From Ruminococcus gauvreauii (GTDB lineage: Bacteria; Bacillota; Clostridia; Lachnospirales; Lachnospiraceae), in assembly GCF_025151995.1 (NCBI RefSeq), contig NZ_CP102290.1:3782001-3846000 (forward strand): a DNA stretch of 64,000 nt. Direction: 5' to 3'. Position 1 is the stretch's first letter. Every line of letters starts with the position of its first letter. A program made the translations under genes and the position numbers. This document shows, in pieces, positions 7,621-16,521 of this stretch. Below the pieces are notes generated by a model. The model had not been told where the DNA came from and ran no database searches. It saw only the letters and a program-made list of their open reading frames with translations.

Positions 7621-8972
7621 TGCAATGGTGCGAGTGCGATGCTGATCTGAAAGATGCTGTCATGGTAATCGACAGACATCTGTCCGTGATACTTGTCAGC
7701 AATCGACCGGATGCTCTTGAGGCCGATGGCACAGCCGCTGTGCTTCGTCGAGAAGAATACGTCTCCTGATTTCCGCGGGAGATGTAGATAACTGTTCTGA
7801 ACGCTGAAGATATAGTAGTGCTCCACCCATTTACCGCGGACCCGGATAAAGGCATTCCCGGAGGAGACGGTGTCTTTTGCCGCGTCCAGCGCATTTTCCA
7901 GACAGTTCCCGATCATAATGCAGAGATCCGTGTTGTCGAACGGAATATTTTCATCCAGGCTGATACTGTGCTCGATACGGATCCCCGATTTTTCTGCCAG
8001 ACCAAGGTAATAACTGATGGTTGCGTTGATAAAGGGATTGGCACAGTACGGGGAAGGTGCTGCCAGTACGTCCTGTGAGGCCAGCAGCTTCAAATATTCC
8101 CGTGCCAGTTCCGGTTCGCCGTCTTCCAGAAAGATTTGAATCGAATGCAGATGATGCTTCATATCGTGCCGGAGAACACGTGTCTGATTCAGAAGCTGAT
8201 TCAGCGTGTCATACTGGACTGCCTGTATATCCATCTGGTTTTTAATGTTGGCGGTCGTCTGCTGCACCTGCTCTTTTCTCAGCATCTGAGCCAGAATCTG
8301 CAGTGACAGATAGATCAGCAGCATCTGGGAAAGGAAGATGAAGATGATAGCCAGAACCGTGATGGCATCGTCGAGCTCGGTCATTCCGAGACGAAGAGAA
8401 AACAGATAGTAAACGGCGCTGAAGATGATATCGATGATCGTAAGCGTCCTCCAGATGGCGGTGTCGGAAAGAGAATCTCTCAGCCATTTGAATTTCCTCA
8501 TAATGTGAAACAGCGGGGGAAACGTCAACACTTCCATCAGAAGGACTACAAATATCATGGGTCCGTCATAGAGCAGTTCACTGCCTCTTCCGGAAAAATA
8601 GTGAAAAACGGAACCGAATGCATTTTTCAGAAGGCCGATGAAAAGTCCGTAGTTAAAGGCGAAGATGAAAATGAACCGCTTCACCCAGACATTGATCCGG
8701 CTTGTGAATATGAAATACATTCCGTAAAGAAAAACTTCCCCGAGAAAGATCAGATTCAGATAGAGGTATGCATTTTCTGTCTGATGTCTGTGAAAGGCAG
8801 CGGAGAACATTCCAAAAGCAGTGGTTGTGAGAAACAGCAGCAGGCCAAGTTGAAGAAAAAGCTTTCTCTTCGGTATGCAAAAGTGCTGCTCCATCAGGTA
8901 ATAGCAGATCGCGGAGCAGGGGAGCAGCTGAATGAGAAGACCGGCAATCTGTTCAAAGAATACTGGTATCAT
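7605..8972 (-). CDS. GHKL-type sensor histidine kinase (AgrC-like)
   Basis: About 455 aa. ATG 8972 overlaps the response-regulator stop in an ATGA junction, preferred over ATG 8987 or the longer frame. Residues ~1-220 contain about six hydrophobic membrane segments. A helical dimerisation region carries LRHDMKHHLH (phospho-acceptor His). The C-terminal GHKL ATPase has GNCLENALDAAK (N box) and GCAIGLKSIRSIADKYHG (G box). This is the membrane sensor class of peptide-quorum and bacteriocin-type systems, paired with a LytTR regulator. No autoinducer-peptide gene or AgrB-like processor was found nearby, so the signal is unknown. Confidence 0.88.
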   Translation of the reverse strand: MIPVFFEQIAGLLIQLLPCSAICYYLMEQHFCIPKRKLFLQLGLLLFLTTTAFGMFSAAFHRHQTENAYLYLNLIFLGEVFLYGMYFIFTSRINVWVKRFIFIFAFNYGLFIGLLKNAFGSVFHYFSGRGSELLYDGPMIFVVLLMEVLTFPPLFHIMRKFKWLRDSLSDTAIWRTLTIIDIIFSAVYYLFSLRLGMTELDDAITVLAIIFIFLSQMLLIYLSLQILAQMLRKEQVQQTTANIKNQMDIQAVQYDTLNQLLNQTRVLRHDMKHHLHSIQIFLEDGEPELAREYLKLLASQDVLAAPSPYCANPFINATISYYLGLAEKSGIRIEHSISLDENIPFDNTDLCIMIGNCLENALDAAKDTVSSGNAFIRVRGKWVEHYYIFSVQNSYLHLPRKSGDVFFSTKHSGCAIGLKSIRSIADKYHGQMSVDYHDSIFQISIALAPLHENTQ

Positions 8973-9703
8973 AATTCCGGCCCCCATAACTGCTCGGTCA
9001 GAAAAGCAAAGTATGTTTTGCACAGTTCCCTGCGCTGTAATCGTGAGATCAGTACTGCCTGGCGGTTTTTCAGGATAAACTGGTTTCCGTCCAAATGGTC
9101 TATGTAGTGCATATTTAAAATATAGCTGCGGTTCGGGCGGATAAAGCAGTTCCGGTTCAGCTTATCCATCACGGAATCGAGGGTGCTGTATGTCTCGATC
9201 AGTCTGTCCGTACAGTGGACAGTGAGGATCCTGTTGTACACTTCGATATAGTTGATGGTCATCTGCGGAATCGTGATCTCCTGGCGCTTATGTGTCACGG
9301 TCAGCTGATAATTTTGAAACGAATGCTCCAGCACGGGATGATGCATGCAGCTGACCATTGCACTCGATATATCTTCGTAGCGGACGGGCTTCACCAGATA
9401 ATAATTTGCCTGTACAGAATAACTGTCCACAGCAAATTCCCGGCTGGATGATATGAAGATCAGGCAGGCGCTGCAGCCGAGGCTGCGCAGTTCCCTGGCG
9501 GTTTCGATTCCATTCATCTGATTCATAAAGATATCAAGGAAGATCATATCCGCAGAATGGTCCTTCAGATACGTGATCAGGTCACTGCCGTCAGAAAATT
9601 CCAGAAAACGGACAGATTCTTTCTGGGTATCCATGTATTTGCTTAACAGACAGCGGATATTCGCTCTGTCCCTGACAGAATCGTCACATATCAGGATATT
9701 CAT
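8969..9703 (-). CDS. LytTR-family response regulator
   Basis: About 244 aa. ATG 9703 begins MNILICDDSVRDR, the exact start of a receiver domain, with GAGGCG upstream. Receiver features: acidic pair in CDD, phospho-acceptor Asp in MIFLDIFM (near residue 57), Lys in LVKPVRYED. Residues ~135-240 form a LytTR DNA-binding domain (INYIEVYNR, FIRPNRSYILNMHYI, AVLISRLQRREL). Co-transcribed with and upstream of the GHKL kinase. Targets cannot be inferred from the window. Confidence 0.9.
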   Translation of the reverse strand: MNILICDDSVRDRANIRCLLSKYMDTQKESVRFLEFSDGSDLITYLKDHSADMIFLDIFMNQMNGIETARELRSLGCSACLIFISSSREFAVDSYSVQANYYLVKPVRYEDISSAMVSCMHHPVLEHSFQNYQLTVTHKRQEITIPQMTINYIEVYNRILTVHCTDRLIETYSTLDSVMDKLNRNCFIRPNRSYILNMHYIDHLDGNQFILKNRQAVLISRLQRRELCKTYFAFLTEQLWGPEL

Positions 9704-9864
9704 ACAGTTCGCCTCACAATCCGGATTGATGTTTTTAAAGTGTATGGGGTCTATTCTACTTGAAAAAAGTGACGAAGTCAATCACGTTGTACCGCTAAAA
9801 ATGTGTGATACAGGCATTCCCGGACGCATATGTTATATAAGGGGTACTCTAGGGAGGCGAAGCG

Positions 9865-10449
9865 ATGAGAAGATTCAGATTAAAGCCGGATGTTCCCGTC
9901 CGGCTTTTTATATACCTGTATTTGGGGGCATTTTTACTTGGGATCCTGGCGGTGAATCAGCTGTGGAAAGTGGATGGATTCCGGGATTACGTGTCGGTCT
10001 ATGCGGTGCTGGAACAATACAAGGTATCACACATTGATATGAAAAAATACGGGCTTTTTATGCTGAGAGAAAAGAGTCTGTTTGTGGGAGTCAGTATGCT
10101 GGCGGGAATTGCGGGGGCCGGCGAAATCCTGGCGGTTCTGGTGTCGCTGTGGCTGGGATTTCTGGCGGGCGGCCTCGCAGTACTGTTTCTGCTGCAGTCA
10201 GGCCTCAAGGGATTTTTATTCTGTATGGCGGGAATCCTCTCACAGCTGATCTTTTACATACCTGCGGTATTTGGCTTCCTGCTACTGATGGGAAAACACA
10301 AGCGGTCAGTCCAGGGATATCCGTCCGTCACGGCACAGGAGATCAGATGGCCGATTCTACTGTGTGTGATTTTCCTGTTCTGTATGGCGCTGGGAATTTT
10401 GATTGAGACCTATGTAAATTCCGTTTTATGGCTGAAAATCTTTACTTGA
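9865..10449 (+). CDS. spoIIM: Stage II sporulation protein M-like membrane protein
   Basis: 194 aa, mostly hydrophobic with about five membrane segments (residues ~13-32, 72-95, 100-122, 127-150, 168-186). AGGGAGGC precedes the ATG. Size, topology and the position directly before xerD match clostridial SpoIIM, a subunit of the engulfment peptidoglycan hydrolase complex in the mother-cell membrane. The family diverges strongly in sequence, so this rests on topology and gene order; a general SpoIIM/DUF95 protein is the alternative. Confidence 0.72.
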   Translation: MRRFRLKPDVPVRLFIYLYLGAFLLGILAVNQLWKVDGFRDYVSVYAVLEQYKVSHIDMKKYGLFMLREKSLFVGVSMLAGIAGAGEILAVLVSLWLGFLAGGLAVLFLLQSGLKGFLFCMAGILSQLIFYIPAVFGFLLLMGKHKRSVQGYPSVTAQEIRWPILLCVIFLFCMALGILIETYVNSVLWLKIFT

Positions 10450-10566
10450 AGAAAAAAAATATTTTTTTTTAAAACTACATATGGTAAACATAATGCGGGT
10501 TTAGACGATATATAGTGCTTTTGTAAAAAAGTTGAAAAATCCGCGTAAATGAAAGAAAAATAGCAT

Positions 10567-10595
10567 TTGATTTTCCTGTAAAACATGCTTATAAT
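10567..10595 (+). promoter_or_regulatory. Sigma-A type promoter for xerD
   Basis: TTGATT (10567-10572), 17-bp spacer, TATAAT (10590-10595), 56 bp before the xerD start. The 200-bp gap also holds an A/T palindrome at ~10452-10473 that may be a weak terminator for the preceding gene. Confidence 0.6.
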
Positions 10596-10651
10596 ACTAT
10601 TATATTTGAAGGGTGAATTGCTAAAAAAACGTAAGATAAGGATAATACTCA

Positions 10652-11536
10652 ATGGTAGGCGCAATTCAAGAATTTATTGATTATCTGAATAATGTAAAGA
10701 AGACTTCCAGAAACACACAGGTGTCATATGAGCGTGATTTGAAGAAGATGGCACGATATCTGCAGACTCTCGATATAACGGAGATATCGCAGGTGACAGC
10801 AACGAATCTGAATACTTATATGCTGTATCTGGAACGGGAAAATTTTGCTCCCTCTACCGTATCACGAAGCGTGGCGGCGATGAGGGCTTTTTTTCAGTAC
10901 CTGCTGAAAGAGCATATGGTTGAGACGGATCCGTCGGATGGATTGAAGCCGCCAAAGGTTGAGAAGAAAGCTCCCGAGGTATTGACCATAGAGGAGGTCG
11001 ACCTGCTGCTGAAGCAGCCGTCAGACATGACGCCGAAGGGACTCAGGGACAAGGCAATGCTGGAACTCCTCTATGCAACAGGTATACGCGTCAGCGAGCT
11101 GGTGCATTTAAAACTATCGGATGTCAATATCCAGATGGGGTATATCACCTGTACGGAACATGATAAAGAGCGGATCATTCCATTCGGCAATGTTTCAAGA
11201 AAGGCGCTTGAGACGTATCTGAATGAGGCCAGAGGGGCGCTGATCGGGGTACAGGACTGCGGACTGCTGTTTACAAACTGTTCGGGAAAGCCGATGAGCA
11301 GACAGGGCTTCTGGAAAGTGCTGAAAGGCTATGCGAAATCCGCCAATATCACAACTGACATCACGCCCCATACGCTGCGTCATTCCTTTGCAACACATCT
11401 GATACAAAACGGTGCAGATCTGAAAAGTGTACAGGAGATGCTGGGACATGCCGATATCTCGTCAACGCAGATGTATCTGCATATGAATGTGAATAAAATC
11501 AGGGATGTATATACGAAAGCACATCCAAGGAAATAG
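10652..11536 (+). CDS. xerD: Tyrosine recombinase XerD
   Basis: 294 aa, normal length for XerC/XerD. N-terminal SAM-like core-binding domain (residues ~1-85), then a catalytic domain with TGIRVSEL (Arg), HTLRHSFATHLI (His/Arg), MLGHADISST and the Tyr in TQMYLHMN. It lacks the arm-binding domain seen in the integrase at 3015. It resolves chromosome dimers at dif with XerC or as a single Xer. Position after the SpoIIM-like gene is typical of Firmicutes. Confidence 0.92.
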   Translation: MVGAIQEFIDYLNNVKKTSRNTQVSYERDLKKMARYLQTLDITEISQVTATNLNTYMLYLERENFAPSTVSRSVAAMRAFFQYLLKEHMVETDPSDGLKPPKVEKKAPEVLTIEEVDLLLKQPSDMTPKGLRDKAMLELLYATGIRVSELVHLKLSDVNIQMGYITCTEHDKERIIPFGNVSRKALETYLNEARGALIGVQDCGLLFTNCSGKPMSRQGFWKVLKGYAKSANITTDITPHTLRHSFATHLIQNGADLKSVQEMLGHADISSTQMYLHMNVNKIRDVYTKAHPRK

Positions 11537-11561
11537 AAAAAGACCCCGCGGGGTCTTTTCT
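11537..11561. terminator. Bidirectional terminator between xerD and DAHP synthase
   Basis: AAAAAGACCCC (11537-11547) / GGGGTCTTTT (11550-11559), GC-rich stem with T/A tracts on both sides, between two convergent genes. Confidence 0.85.
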
Positions 11562-11566
11562 GCATC

Positions 11567-12598
11567 TTAACATAATTCTGCGATCGTTTCGATCAGCCTC
11601 TCCGAATCTTCCCATCCGAGACATGGATCGGTTATGGATTTGCCATAGATATGATTCGGCCCGATCTTCTGACATCCTTCTTCGATGTAACTCTCGATCA
11701 TAACTCCTTTTACAAAGTTACGGATATCACCGGACACGCTGCGGCTGTGCAGCACTTCCTTGACGATACGGATCTGCTCCATGAACTGCTTGTTGGAGTT
11801 GGAATGGTTCGCATCCACGATGGTAGCCATATTTTTCAGATCATGATCCTGATATTTTTCGAGCAGCAGCTGGAGATCCTCATAATGATAATTGGGGATT
11901 GCATTTCCATGTTTGTTGACGGCACCGCGCAGGATCGTATGCGCCAGGTCGTTGCCGTGGGTATGGGCTTCCCAGTTCCGGTAGATAAAGCTGTGACCGT
12001 GCTGTGCGGCATACACGGAATTCAGCATGACCGTGAAATCACCGCTCGTCGGGTTCTTCATGCCGGCAGGCACATCCATGCCGCTTGCGACGAGACGATG
12101 CTGCTGATTCTCAACCGAACGTGCGCCGATCGCCACATAGGACAGCAGATCATCAAGGTAGAGCCATGTTTCCGGATACAGCATCTCATCGGCTGAGGTG
12201 AGTCCCGTCTCTTTGATTGCGCGCATATGAAGTTTGCGCACGGTGATCAGCCCCTGCAGCAGATCAGGTTTTTTCTCGGGATCCGGCTGATGGACGATCC
12301 CCTTATAGCCCTCACCGGTGGTGCGCGGTTTGTTCGTGTAGATTCTGGGGATCAGGATCAGGCGGTCTGAGACGCGTTCCTGGACTTTTGCCAGCCGGCT
12401 GATGTATTCGCATACGGGGTCCTCATTGTCGGCGGAACAGGGGCCGATAATGACCAGGAATTTATCGGATACTCCGGTCAGAACATCGCGGATCATTGCA
12501 TCGCGTTCTTTTTTCAATGCGATGATCTGCTCCGTGACCGGATACTCTTCTTTGATCTGTGACGGCGTCGGAAGTTTTTTCATCAATTCAATACTCAT
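11567..12598 (-). CDS. 3-deoxy-7-phosphoheptulonate synthase (class I DAHP synthase)
   Basis: About 343 aa. Condenses phosphoenolpyruvate with erythrose 4-phosphate, the first step of the shikimate pathway. AroF/G/H-type motifs: LVIIGPCSADNEDP, PRIYTNKPRTT, GARSVENQQHR, MKNPTSGDF, ATIVDANHSNSNK and FVKGVMIESYIEEG. ATG 12598 (MSIELMKKLP) is preferred over the upstream ATG at 12622, although its AAAGGA is somewhat distant (12 bp). Stand-alone gene. Which aromatic amino acid inhibits it cannot be read here. Confidence 0.92.
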   Translation of the reverse strand: MSIELMKKLPTPSQIKEEYPVTEQIIALKKERDAMIRDVLTGVSDKFLVIIGPCSADNEDPVCEYISRLAKVQERVSDRLILIPRIYTNKPRTTGEGYKGIVHQPDPEKKPDLLQGLITVRKLHMRAIKETGLTSADEMLYPETWLYLDDLLSYVAIGARSVENQQHRLVASGMDVPAGMKNPTSGDFTVMLNSVYAAQHGHSFIYRNWEAHTHGNDLAHTILRGAVNKHGNAIPNYHYEDLQLLLEKYQDHDLKNMATIVDANHSNSNKQFMEQIRIVKEVLHSRSVSGDIRNFVKGVMIESYIEEGCQKIGPNHIYGKSITDPCLGWEDSERLIETIAELC

Positions 12599-12630
12599 GA
12601 TATTACCAAAGTCCTTTCTCATTCGAATGA

Positions 12631-12702
12631 AACCCGTGCGGAGTATTTCCCCTCCCCTGCGGGTTCCGCACTAAGTATAATACAATTCTTCCGGGTTGTC
12701 GA
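12631..12702 (-). promoter_or_regulatory. Promoter and inverted-repeat leader of DAHP synthase
   Basis: On the minus strand TCGACA (12702-12697), 17-bp spacer, TATACT (12679-12674). Just downstream, GTGCGGA (minus strand, 12671-12665) and TCCGCAC (12642-12636) form a 7-bp inverted repeat 22 bp apart, with a further ACCC/GGGT pairing next to it. The first arm straddles the predicted transcription start, so an operator is as likely as an RNA structure. Confidence 0.4.
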
Positions 12703-12710
12703 TGGGGAAT

Positions 12711-14246
12711 TTATCCGCGGCTCTTACGGATGAGATTCGGAAGATGTATCAGATGGAAGGTGTTCAGCAAAAGTACGTATACAAAAGTCAGGACAACACA
12801 GGATGCGGCAAGCAGGGTGAGGGGACCGCCGGGCAGATAGTCCGATACCAGCTGCAGACTCTGGGCGCATCCCGCTGAAATCATGAGAAAGCATATGGGT
12901 TTGGCAATGGCGTCTGCCGCATGGAATACCAAGACTCCCTCGCGGTGCAGGGATATGACGCTCAGGAGAACCAGAATGATCTCGTTTGCGAGAACACCCC
13001 ATAGATAGCCGAGGATTCCAAAGCGGGGAATTGCAAAAAACACGAAACATATGCGAAGCAGCAGGCCCGCCAGGCTCTGAATAAAATACAGCGTGGTCTT
13101 TCCAAGCCCGTTGATGATACTGGCCAGTGTGGTGGACAGATACATAAAAGGACAGATAAAGGAGAGAATTGCAATATAGCGTCCCGCCTCTTCGCTGTGG
13201 AAGAGAAGCGCTCCGAGACTGTCACCGTACCGGTAGAACAGTCCGAAACACAGAATGCCGAGAAACAGCCCGTACCGTATGGTCTTTTCCACAGTAAACG
13301 CAATTCTGTCTTTTTGGTTCCGGGCTTTGGATTCTGCGACGGCGGGAAGCAGCATCACGGAGACAGAATGAGTGATGGTGGAGGGAAACAGGATCAGCGG
13401 AAGCGCCATTCCTGTCAGGACGCCGTATGTACTTAAGGCTTCGCCGGAGGTCAGTCCATATAATCGCAGACAGAACGGTATCAGAACGGTCTCCACACTT
13501 CTTAAGAGGTTGAGAATGACACGGTTCGCAGTCAGCGGCAGGGAAAGCCGGAGGATTTCCGATGCGTATACCCGCACGGAAGACACCTGGCGGATGTGGT
13601 AACCTTCTTCTTTGAACTCTTTCCTCAGGAAATAGAAGACGAAGAAAAAGGCGAACAGCTCAGAGACAGCGGTACCGGCAACGGCGAGAAACGGAGATGC
13701 CGGAATGCCGTTTGCAAGCATCATGCGGAAAAATACCCAGGAGGACATGACCCGGATGCACTGTTCCAGCATCTGCTCGATGGAGGGAATTACGGTTTTC
13801 TTCTGTGCAAAGTAGTAGGAAGTGATACAGATGTGCAGCGTTCCGAATGGGATGGTAAATGACATGAGCCGAACCAGCGGAATACAGCGGGGTTCTGCCA
13901 GTATCACGCTGCAGAACCAGTCACATCCAAAGTAGACGGCCATAAAGGCCAGTATGGAAGCACAAAAAGATATGGCGCTTCCGACGATAAAAAGGTCGCG
14001 GGCGCCTTTTTTGTTTCCGGTGGCAAGCCGTGCTGCAACGCTTTTGGAAAGAGCCGTCTGGACGCCAAGGACCGTAAACGCATAGCATAGATTGAATATG
14101 GGGGAAATCAGCTGAAAGATACCCATTCCTTCTGCACCAATCGAGTGTGAGAGGAATATTCTATAGAAGAAACCGATCAATCGGCTGATCAGGCCTGCAG
14201 CGGTCAGGAGAAGGGTGCCAAAGAGGAGGCGCTGTGTTTTTGGCAT
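12711..14246 (-). CDS. SpoVB/MurJ-type polysaccharide flippase
   Basis: About 511 aa, with GGAGGT before ATG 14246. About 14 hydrophobic segments across the length and an N-terminus of the MATE/MVF type (RLLFGTLLLTAAGLISRLIG...IGAEGMGIFQL). The family flips lipid-linked wall or capsule precursors; SpoVB members act in spore cortex synthesis. It is monocistronic and divergent from the iscR operon. Whether it serves the spore or the vegetative wall cannot be decided from sequence. Confidence 0.82.
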   Translation of the reverse strand: MPKTQRLLFGTLLLTAAGLISRLIGFFYRIFLSHSIGAEGMGIFQLISPIFNLCYAFTVLGVQTALSKSVAARLATGNKKGARDLFIVGSAISFCASILAFMAVYFGCDWFCSVILAEPRCIPLVRLMSFTIPFGTLHICITSYYFAQKKTVIPSIEQMLEQCIRVMSSWVFFRMMLANGIPASPFLAVAGTAVSELFAFFFVFYFLRKEFKEEGYHIRQVSSVRVYASEILRLSLPLTANRVILNLLRSVETVLIPFCLRLYGLTSGEALSTYGVLTGMALPLILFPSTITHSVSVMLLPAVAESKARNQKDRIAFTVEKTIRYGLFLGILCFGLFYRYGDSLGALLFHSEEAGRYIAILSFICPFMYLSTTLASIINGLGKTTLYFIQSLAGLLLRICFVFFAIPRFGILGYLWGVLANEIILVLLSVISLHREGVLVFHAADAIAKPICFLMISAGCAQSLQLVSDYLPGGPLTLLAASCVVLTFVYVLLLNTFHLIHLPNLIRKSRG

Positions 14247-14293
14247 GGTGACCTCCGTATTAGTCTTTAAAAAAATATATTCAGATTTCCGGC

Positions 14294-14322
14294 TTGACAG
14301 AACGGGGGAATGGTGATATTCT
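14294..14322 (+). promoter_or_regulatory. Promoter of the iscR-iscS-iscU-mnmA operon
   Basis: TTGACA (14294-14299), 17-bp spacer, TATTCT (14317-14322). The predicted start near 14329 lies 6 bp before the palindromic operator. Confidence 0.7.
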
Positions 14323-14334
14323 AGCCTAAGAAAA

Positions 14335-14353
14335 CCCGAGTAATTTACTCGGG
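14335..14353. promoter_or_regulatory. Perfect 19-bp palindrome, probable Rrf2/IscR operator
   Basis: CCCGAGTAATTTACTCGGG, symmetric about base 14344, lies between the promoter and the Rrf2 gene start. Rrf2 proteins bind palindromes of this length as dimers, so autoregulation of the operon is the simplest reading. Confidence 0.7.
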
Positions 14354-14374
14354 ATTGAAATGGAAGGTGAGCGA

Positions 14375-14833
14375 GTGAAATTATCAACGAAAGGCAGATA
14401 TGGTCTGAGAGCGCTGATTGACCTTGCGGTCTACAGTGAAGAGGAGGCTGTTTCCATACAGAGTATTGCCAGAAGACAGAATATTTCCGACAGTTACCTG
14501 GAACAGCTGATGCGAATGCTCAGAAAGGCGGATATCGTCGTCAGCGTCAGGGGCGCACAGGGCGGATACCGTCTTGCAAGACCGGCCACGGAAATTTCTG
14601 TGGGAGACGTGCTGCGTGCGCTGGAAGGCAGTCTTGAGGCTGTCACCTGTCCCGGAAATCAGGAGAACAACGGCTGCGAGGGCGCAGACTTATGTGTGAC
14701 AAGGTATGTATGGCAAAAGATAAATGACAGTATTACACAGGCGGTGGACAGCATCATGATTGATCATCTGGCAGAGGAAAGCCGTAAGATTCAGGAGAAG
14801 GGACTGCCCCTGTCTTCAACCTGTAATAATTGA
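14375..14833 (+). CDS. iscR: Rrf2-family iron-sulfur regulator (IscR-like)
   Basis: About 152 aa. GTG 14375 gives KLSTKGRYGLRALIDLA, the standard Rrf2 start, with GGAAGGTGA upstream; an in-frame ATG at 14360 overlaps that ribosome site. Winged helix with SIQSIARRQNISDSYLEQLM and VRGAQGGYRLARP. Three Cys in the later region (CPGNQENNGCEGADLC) match the [2Fe-2S] ligands of IscR/CymR-type sensors. First gene of the isc operon and likely its repressor, sensing Fe-S status. Confidence 0.88.
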   Translation: MKLSTKGRYGLRALIDLAVYSEEEAVSIQSIARRQNISDSYLEQLMRMLRKADIVVSVRGAQGGYRLARPATEISVGDVLRALEGSLEAVTCPGNQENNGCEGADLCVTRYVWQKINDSITQAVDSIMIDHLAEESRKIQEKGLPLSSTCNN

Positions 14834-14844
14834 GGAGTGTTAAA

Positions 14845-16035
14845 ATGGGAAAAATGATATATTTGGATAATGCAGCAACGACAAAAACAGCACCTGAGGT
14901 AGTGGAAGCGATGCTTCCGTACTTTTCGGAATATTATGGGAACCCGTCCAGTGTTTATGATCTGGCGGCTACCAGCAAAACAGCCATCACGAAGGCAAGG
15001 GAAGAAATCGCCGGTGTGCTGAACGCGAAGCCGGAGGAAATTTATTTTACGGCAGGAGGAAGCGAGTCGGATAACTGGGCATTGAAGGCGGCGTTTGAAG
15101 CTTACAGGGACAAAGGAAATCATATTATCACTACAAAGATTGAGCATCATGCGATCCTGCACACGTGTGAGTATCTGGAGAAGAACGGCGCGGATATCAC
15201 CTACCTTGATGTAGATGAGCACGGTCTTGTGGATCTGCAGGAACTGCAGAAGGCGATCACTGAGAAGACGATTCTGATTTCCATCATGTTTGCAAATAAT
15301 GAGATCGGCACCGTACAGCCGGTTGAGGAGATCGGGAGGATCGCGAAAGAACACGGCGTCCTGTTCCACACAGATGCAGTACAGGCTTTCGGACAGCTTC
15401 CCATCGATGTGGATGATTGCAATATTGATATGCTCTCGTCCAGTGCGCATAAGATCAACGGACCGAAAGGCATCGGATTTCTTTACATCCGGAAAGGTGT
15501 GAAAATCCGTTCTTTCATTCACGGCGGAGCACAGGAGAGAAAACGCCGTGCCGGAACGGAAAATGTGCCGGGGATCGTCGGATACGGATGTGCGGCGAAA
15601 CGGGCTGCCGACACGATGGAAGAGCGGACACAGAAAGAATGTGAACTGCGGGATTATATGGCACAGCGGATATTGAAAGAAGTGCCCTTCACACGTCTGA
15701 ATGGACATCCGTCTAAGCGCCTGCCGAACAACGTCAATATCAGTTTCCAGTTCATCGAAGGAGAATCCCTGCTGATCATGCTGGATATGGAGGGAATCTG
15801 TGCGTCGAGCGGTTCCGCCTGTACATCGGGCTCACTCGATCCGTCGCATGTGCTTCTGGCGATCGGGCTTCCGCATGAGATCGCGCATGGATCCCTGAGG
15901 CTGACGCTCAGTGACGAGACGACAAAGGATGAGATCGATACGGTGGTGGAATCAATTAAAAAGATTGTAAACCGCCTGCGGGAGATGTCTCCATTATATG
16001 AAGATTTCGTAAAAAAACAGGCGGCGGCCAGATAA
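14845..16035 (+). CDS. iscS: Cysteine desulfurase (IscS/NifS)
   Basis: About 396 aa from ATG 14845 (GAGGAG upstream). Transfers sulfur from cysteine as a persulfide. PLP Lys in SSAHKINGPKG, the HAILHTCEYL region, and the active-site Cys loop in CASSGSACTSGSLDPSH with the long mobile loop of class I (NifS/IscS) enzymes. Followed by the scaffold gene and mnmA, so it can supply both Fe-S assembly and tRNA thiolation. Confidence 0.94.
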   Translation: MGKMIYLDNAATTKTAPEVVEAMLPYFSEYYGNPSSVYDLAATSKTAITKAREEIAGVLNAKPEEIYFTAGGSESDNWALKAAFEAYRDKGNHIITTKIEHHAILHTCEYLEKNGADITYLDVDEHGLVDLQELQKAITEKTILISIMFANNEIGTVQPVEEIGRIAKEHGVLFHTDAVQAFGQLPIDVDDCNIDMLSSSAHKINGPKGIGFLYIRKGVKIRSFIHGGAQERKRRAGTENVPGIVGYGCAAKRAADTMEERTQKECELRDYMAQRILKEVPFTRLNGHPSKRLPNNVNISFQFIEGESLLIMLDMEGICASSGSACTSGSLDPSHVLLAIGLPHEIAHGSLRLTLSDETTKDEIDTVVESIKKIVNRLREMSPLYEDFVKKQAAAR

Positions 16036-16077
16036 CAGCCGGCCGGACAAAACAGGAGAAGAATAAGGAGAAAAAAC

Positions 16078-16521
16078 ATGTACAGTGAAAAAGTAATGGA
16101 TCATTTTCAGAATCCACGCAATGTAGGAGAGATAGAAAACGCCAGCGGTGTCGGGACCGTAGGAAATGCGAAATGCGGAGATATCATGCGGATCTATCTG
16201 GATATTGATGATAAGGGAATCATCAATGACTGTAAGTTTAAGACATTTGGCTGCGGTGCCGCGGTGGCAACGAGCAGCATGGCGACAGAACTTGTGAAGG
16301 GCAAACATATCGAGGAGGCCCTGAAGGTGACGAATAAAGCAGTGATGGAGGCGCTCGACGGGCTTCCGCCTGTCAAGGTACACTGCTCTCTTCTGGCGGA
16401 AGAGGCGATCCATGCGGCTCTCTGGGACTACGCAGAGAAACATCATATTCAGATTGAAGGTCTGGAAAAACCGAAATCAGATATTCATGAAGGGGAAGAA
16501 GAGGAAGAGGAAGCATATTAA
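16078..16521 (+). CDS. iscU: Fe-S cluster scaffold IscU/NifU N-terminal type
   Basis: 147 aa. Three conserved Cys: GNAKCGDIM (~36), FGCGAAVATSS (~60) and KVHCSLLAEEA (~101), the ligands on which IscS-derived sulfur and iron are assembled. The C-terminus has a tail of consecutive Glu residues not needed by the family. The stop overlaps the mnmA start by one base (TAATG), so translation is coupled. Confidence 0.92.
   Translation: MYSEKVMDHFQNPRNVGEIENASGVGTVGNAKCGDIMRIYLDIDDKGIINDCKFKTFGCGAAVATSSMATELVKGKHIEEALKVTNKAVMEALDGLPPVKVHCSLLAEEAIHAALWDYAEKHHIQIEGLEKPKSDIHEGEEEEEEAY

Noticed and set aside
7040..7894. 284-codon open frame on the minus strand
   Set aside because: Spans the end of the CHAD gene, a strong terminator and the kinase gene; no motifs.
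12631..12671. T-box or tryptophan-type attenuator before DAHP synthase
   Set aside because: No T-box sequence, leader peptide or terminator in the short leader.
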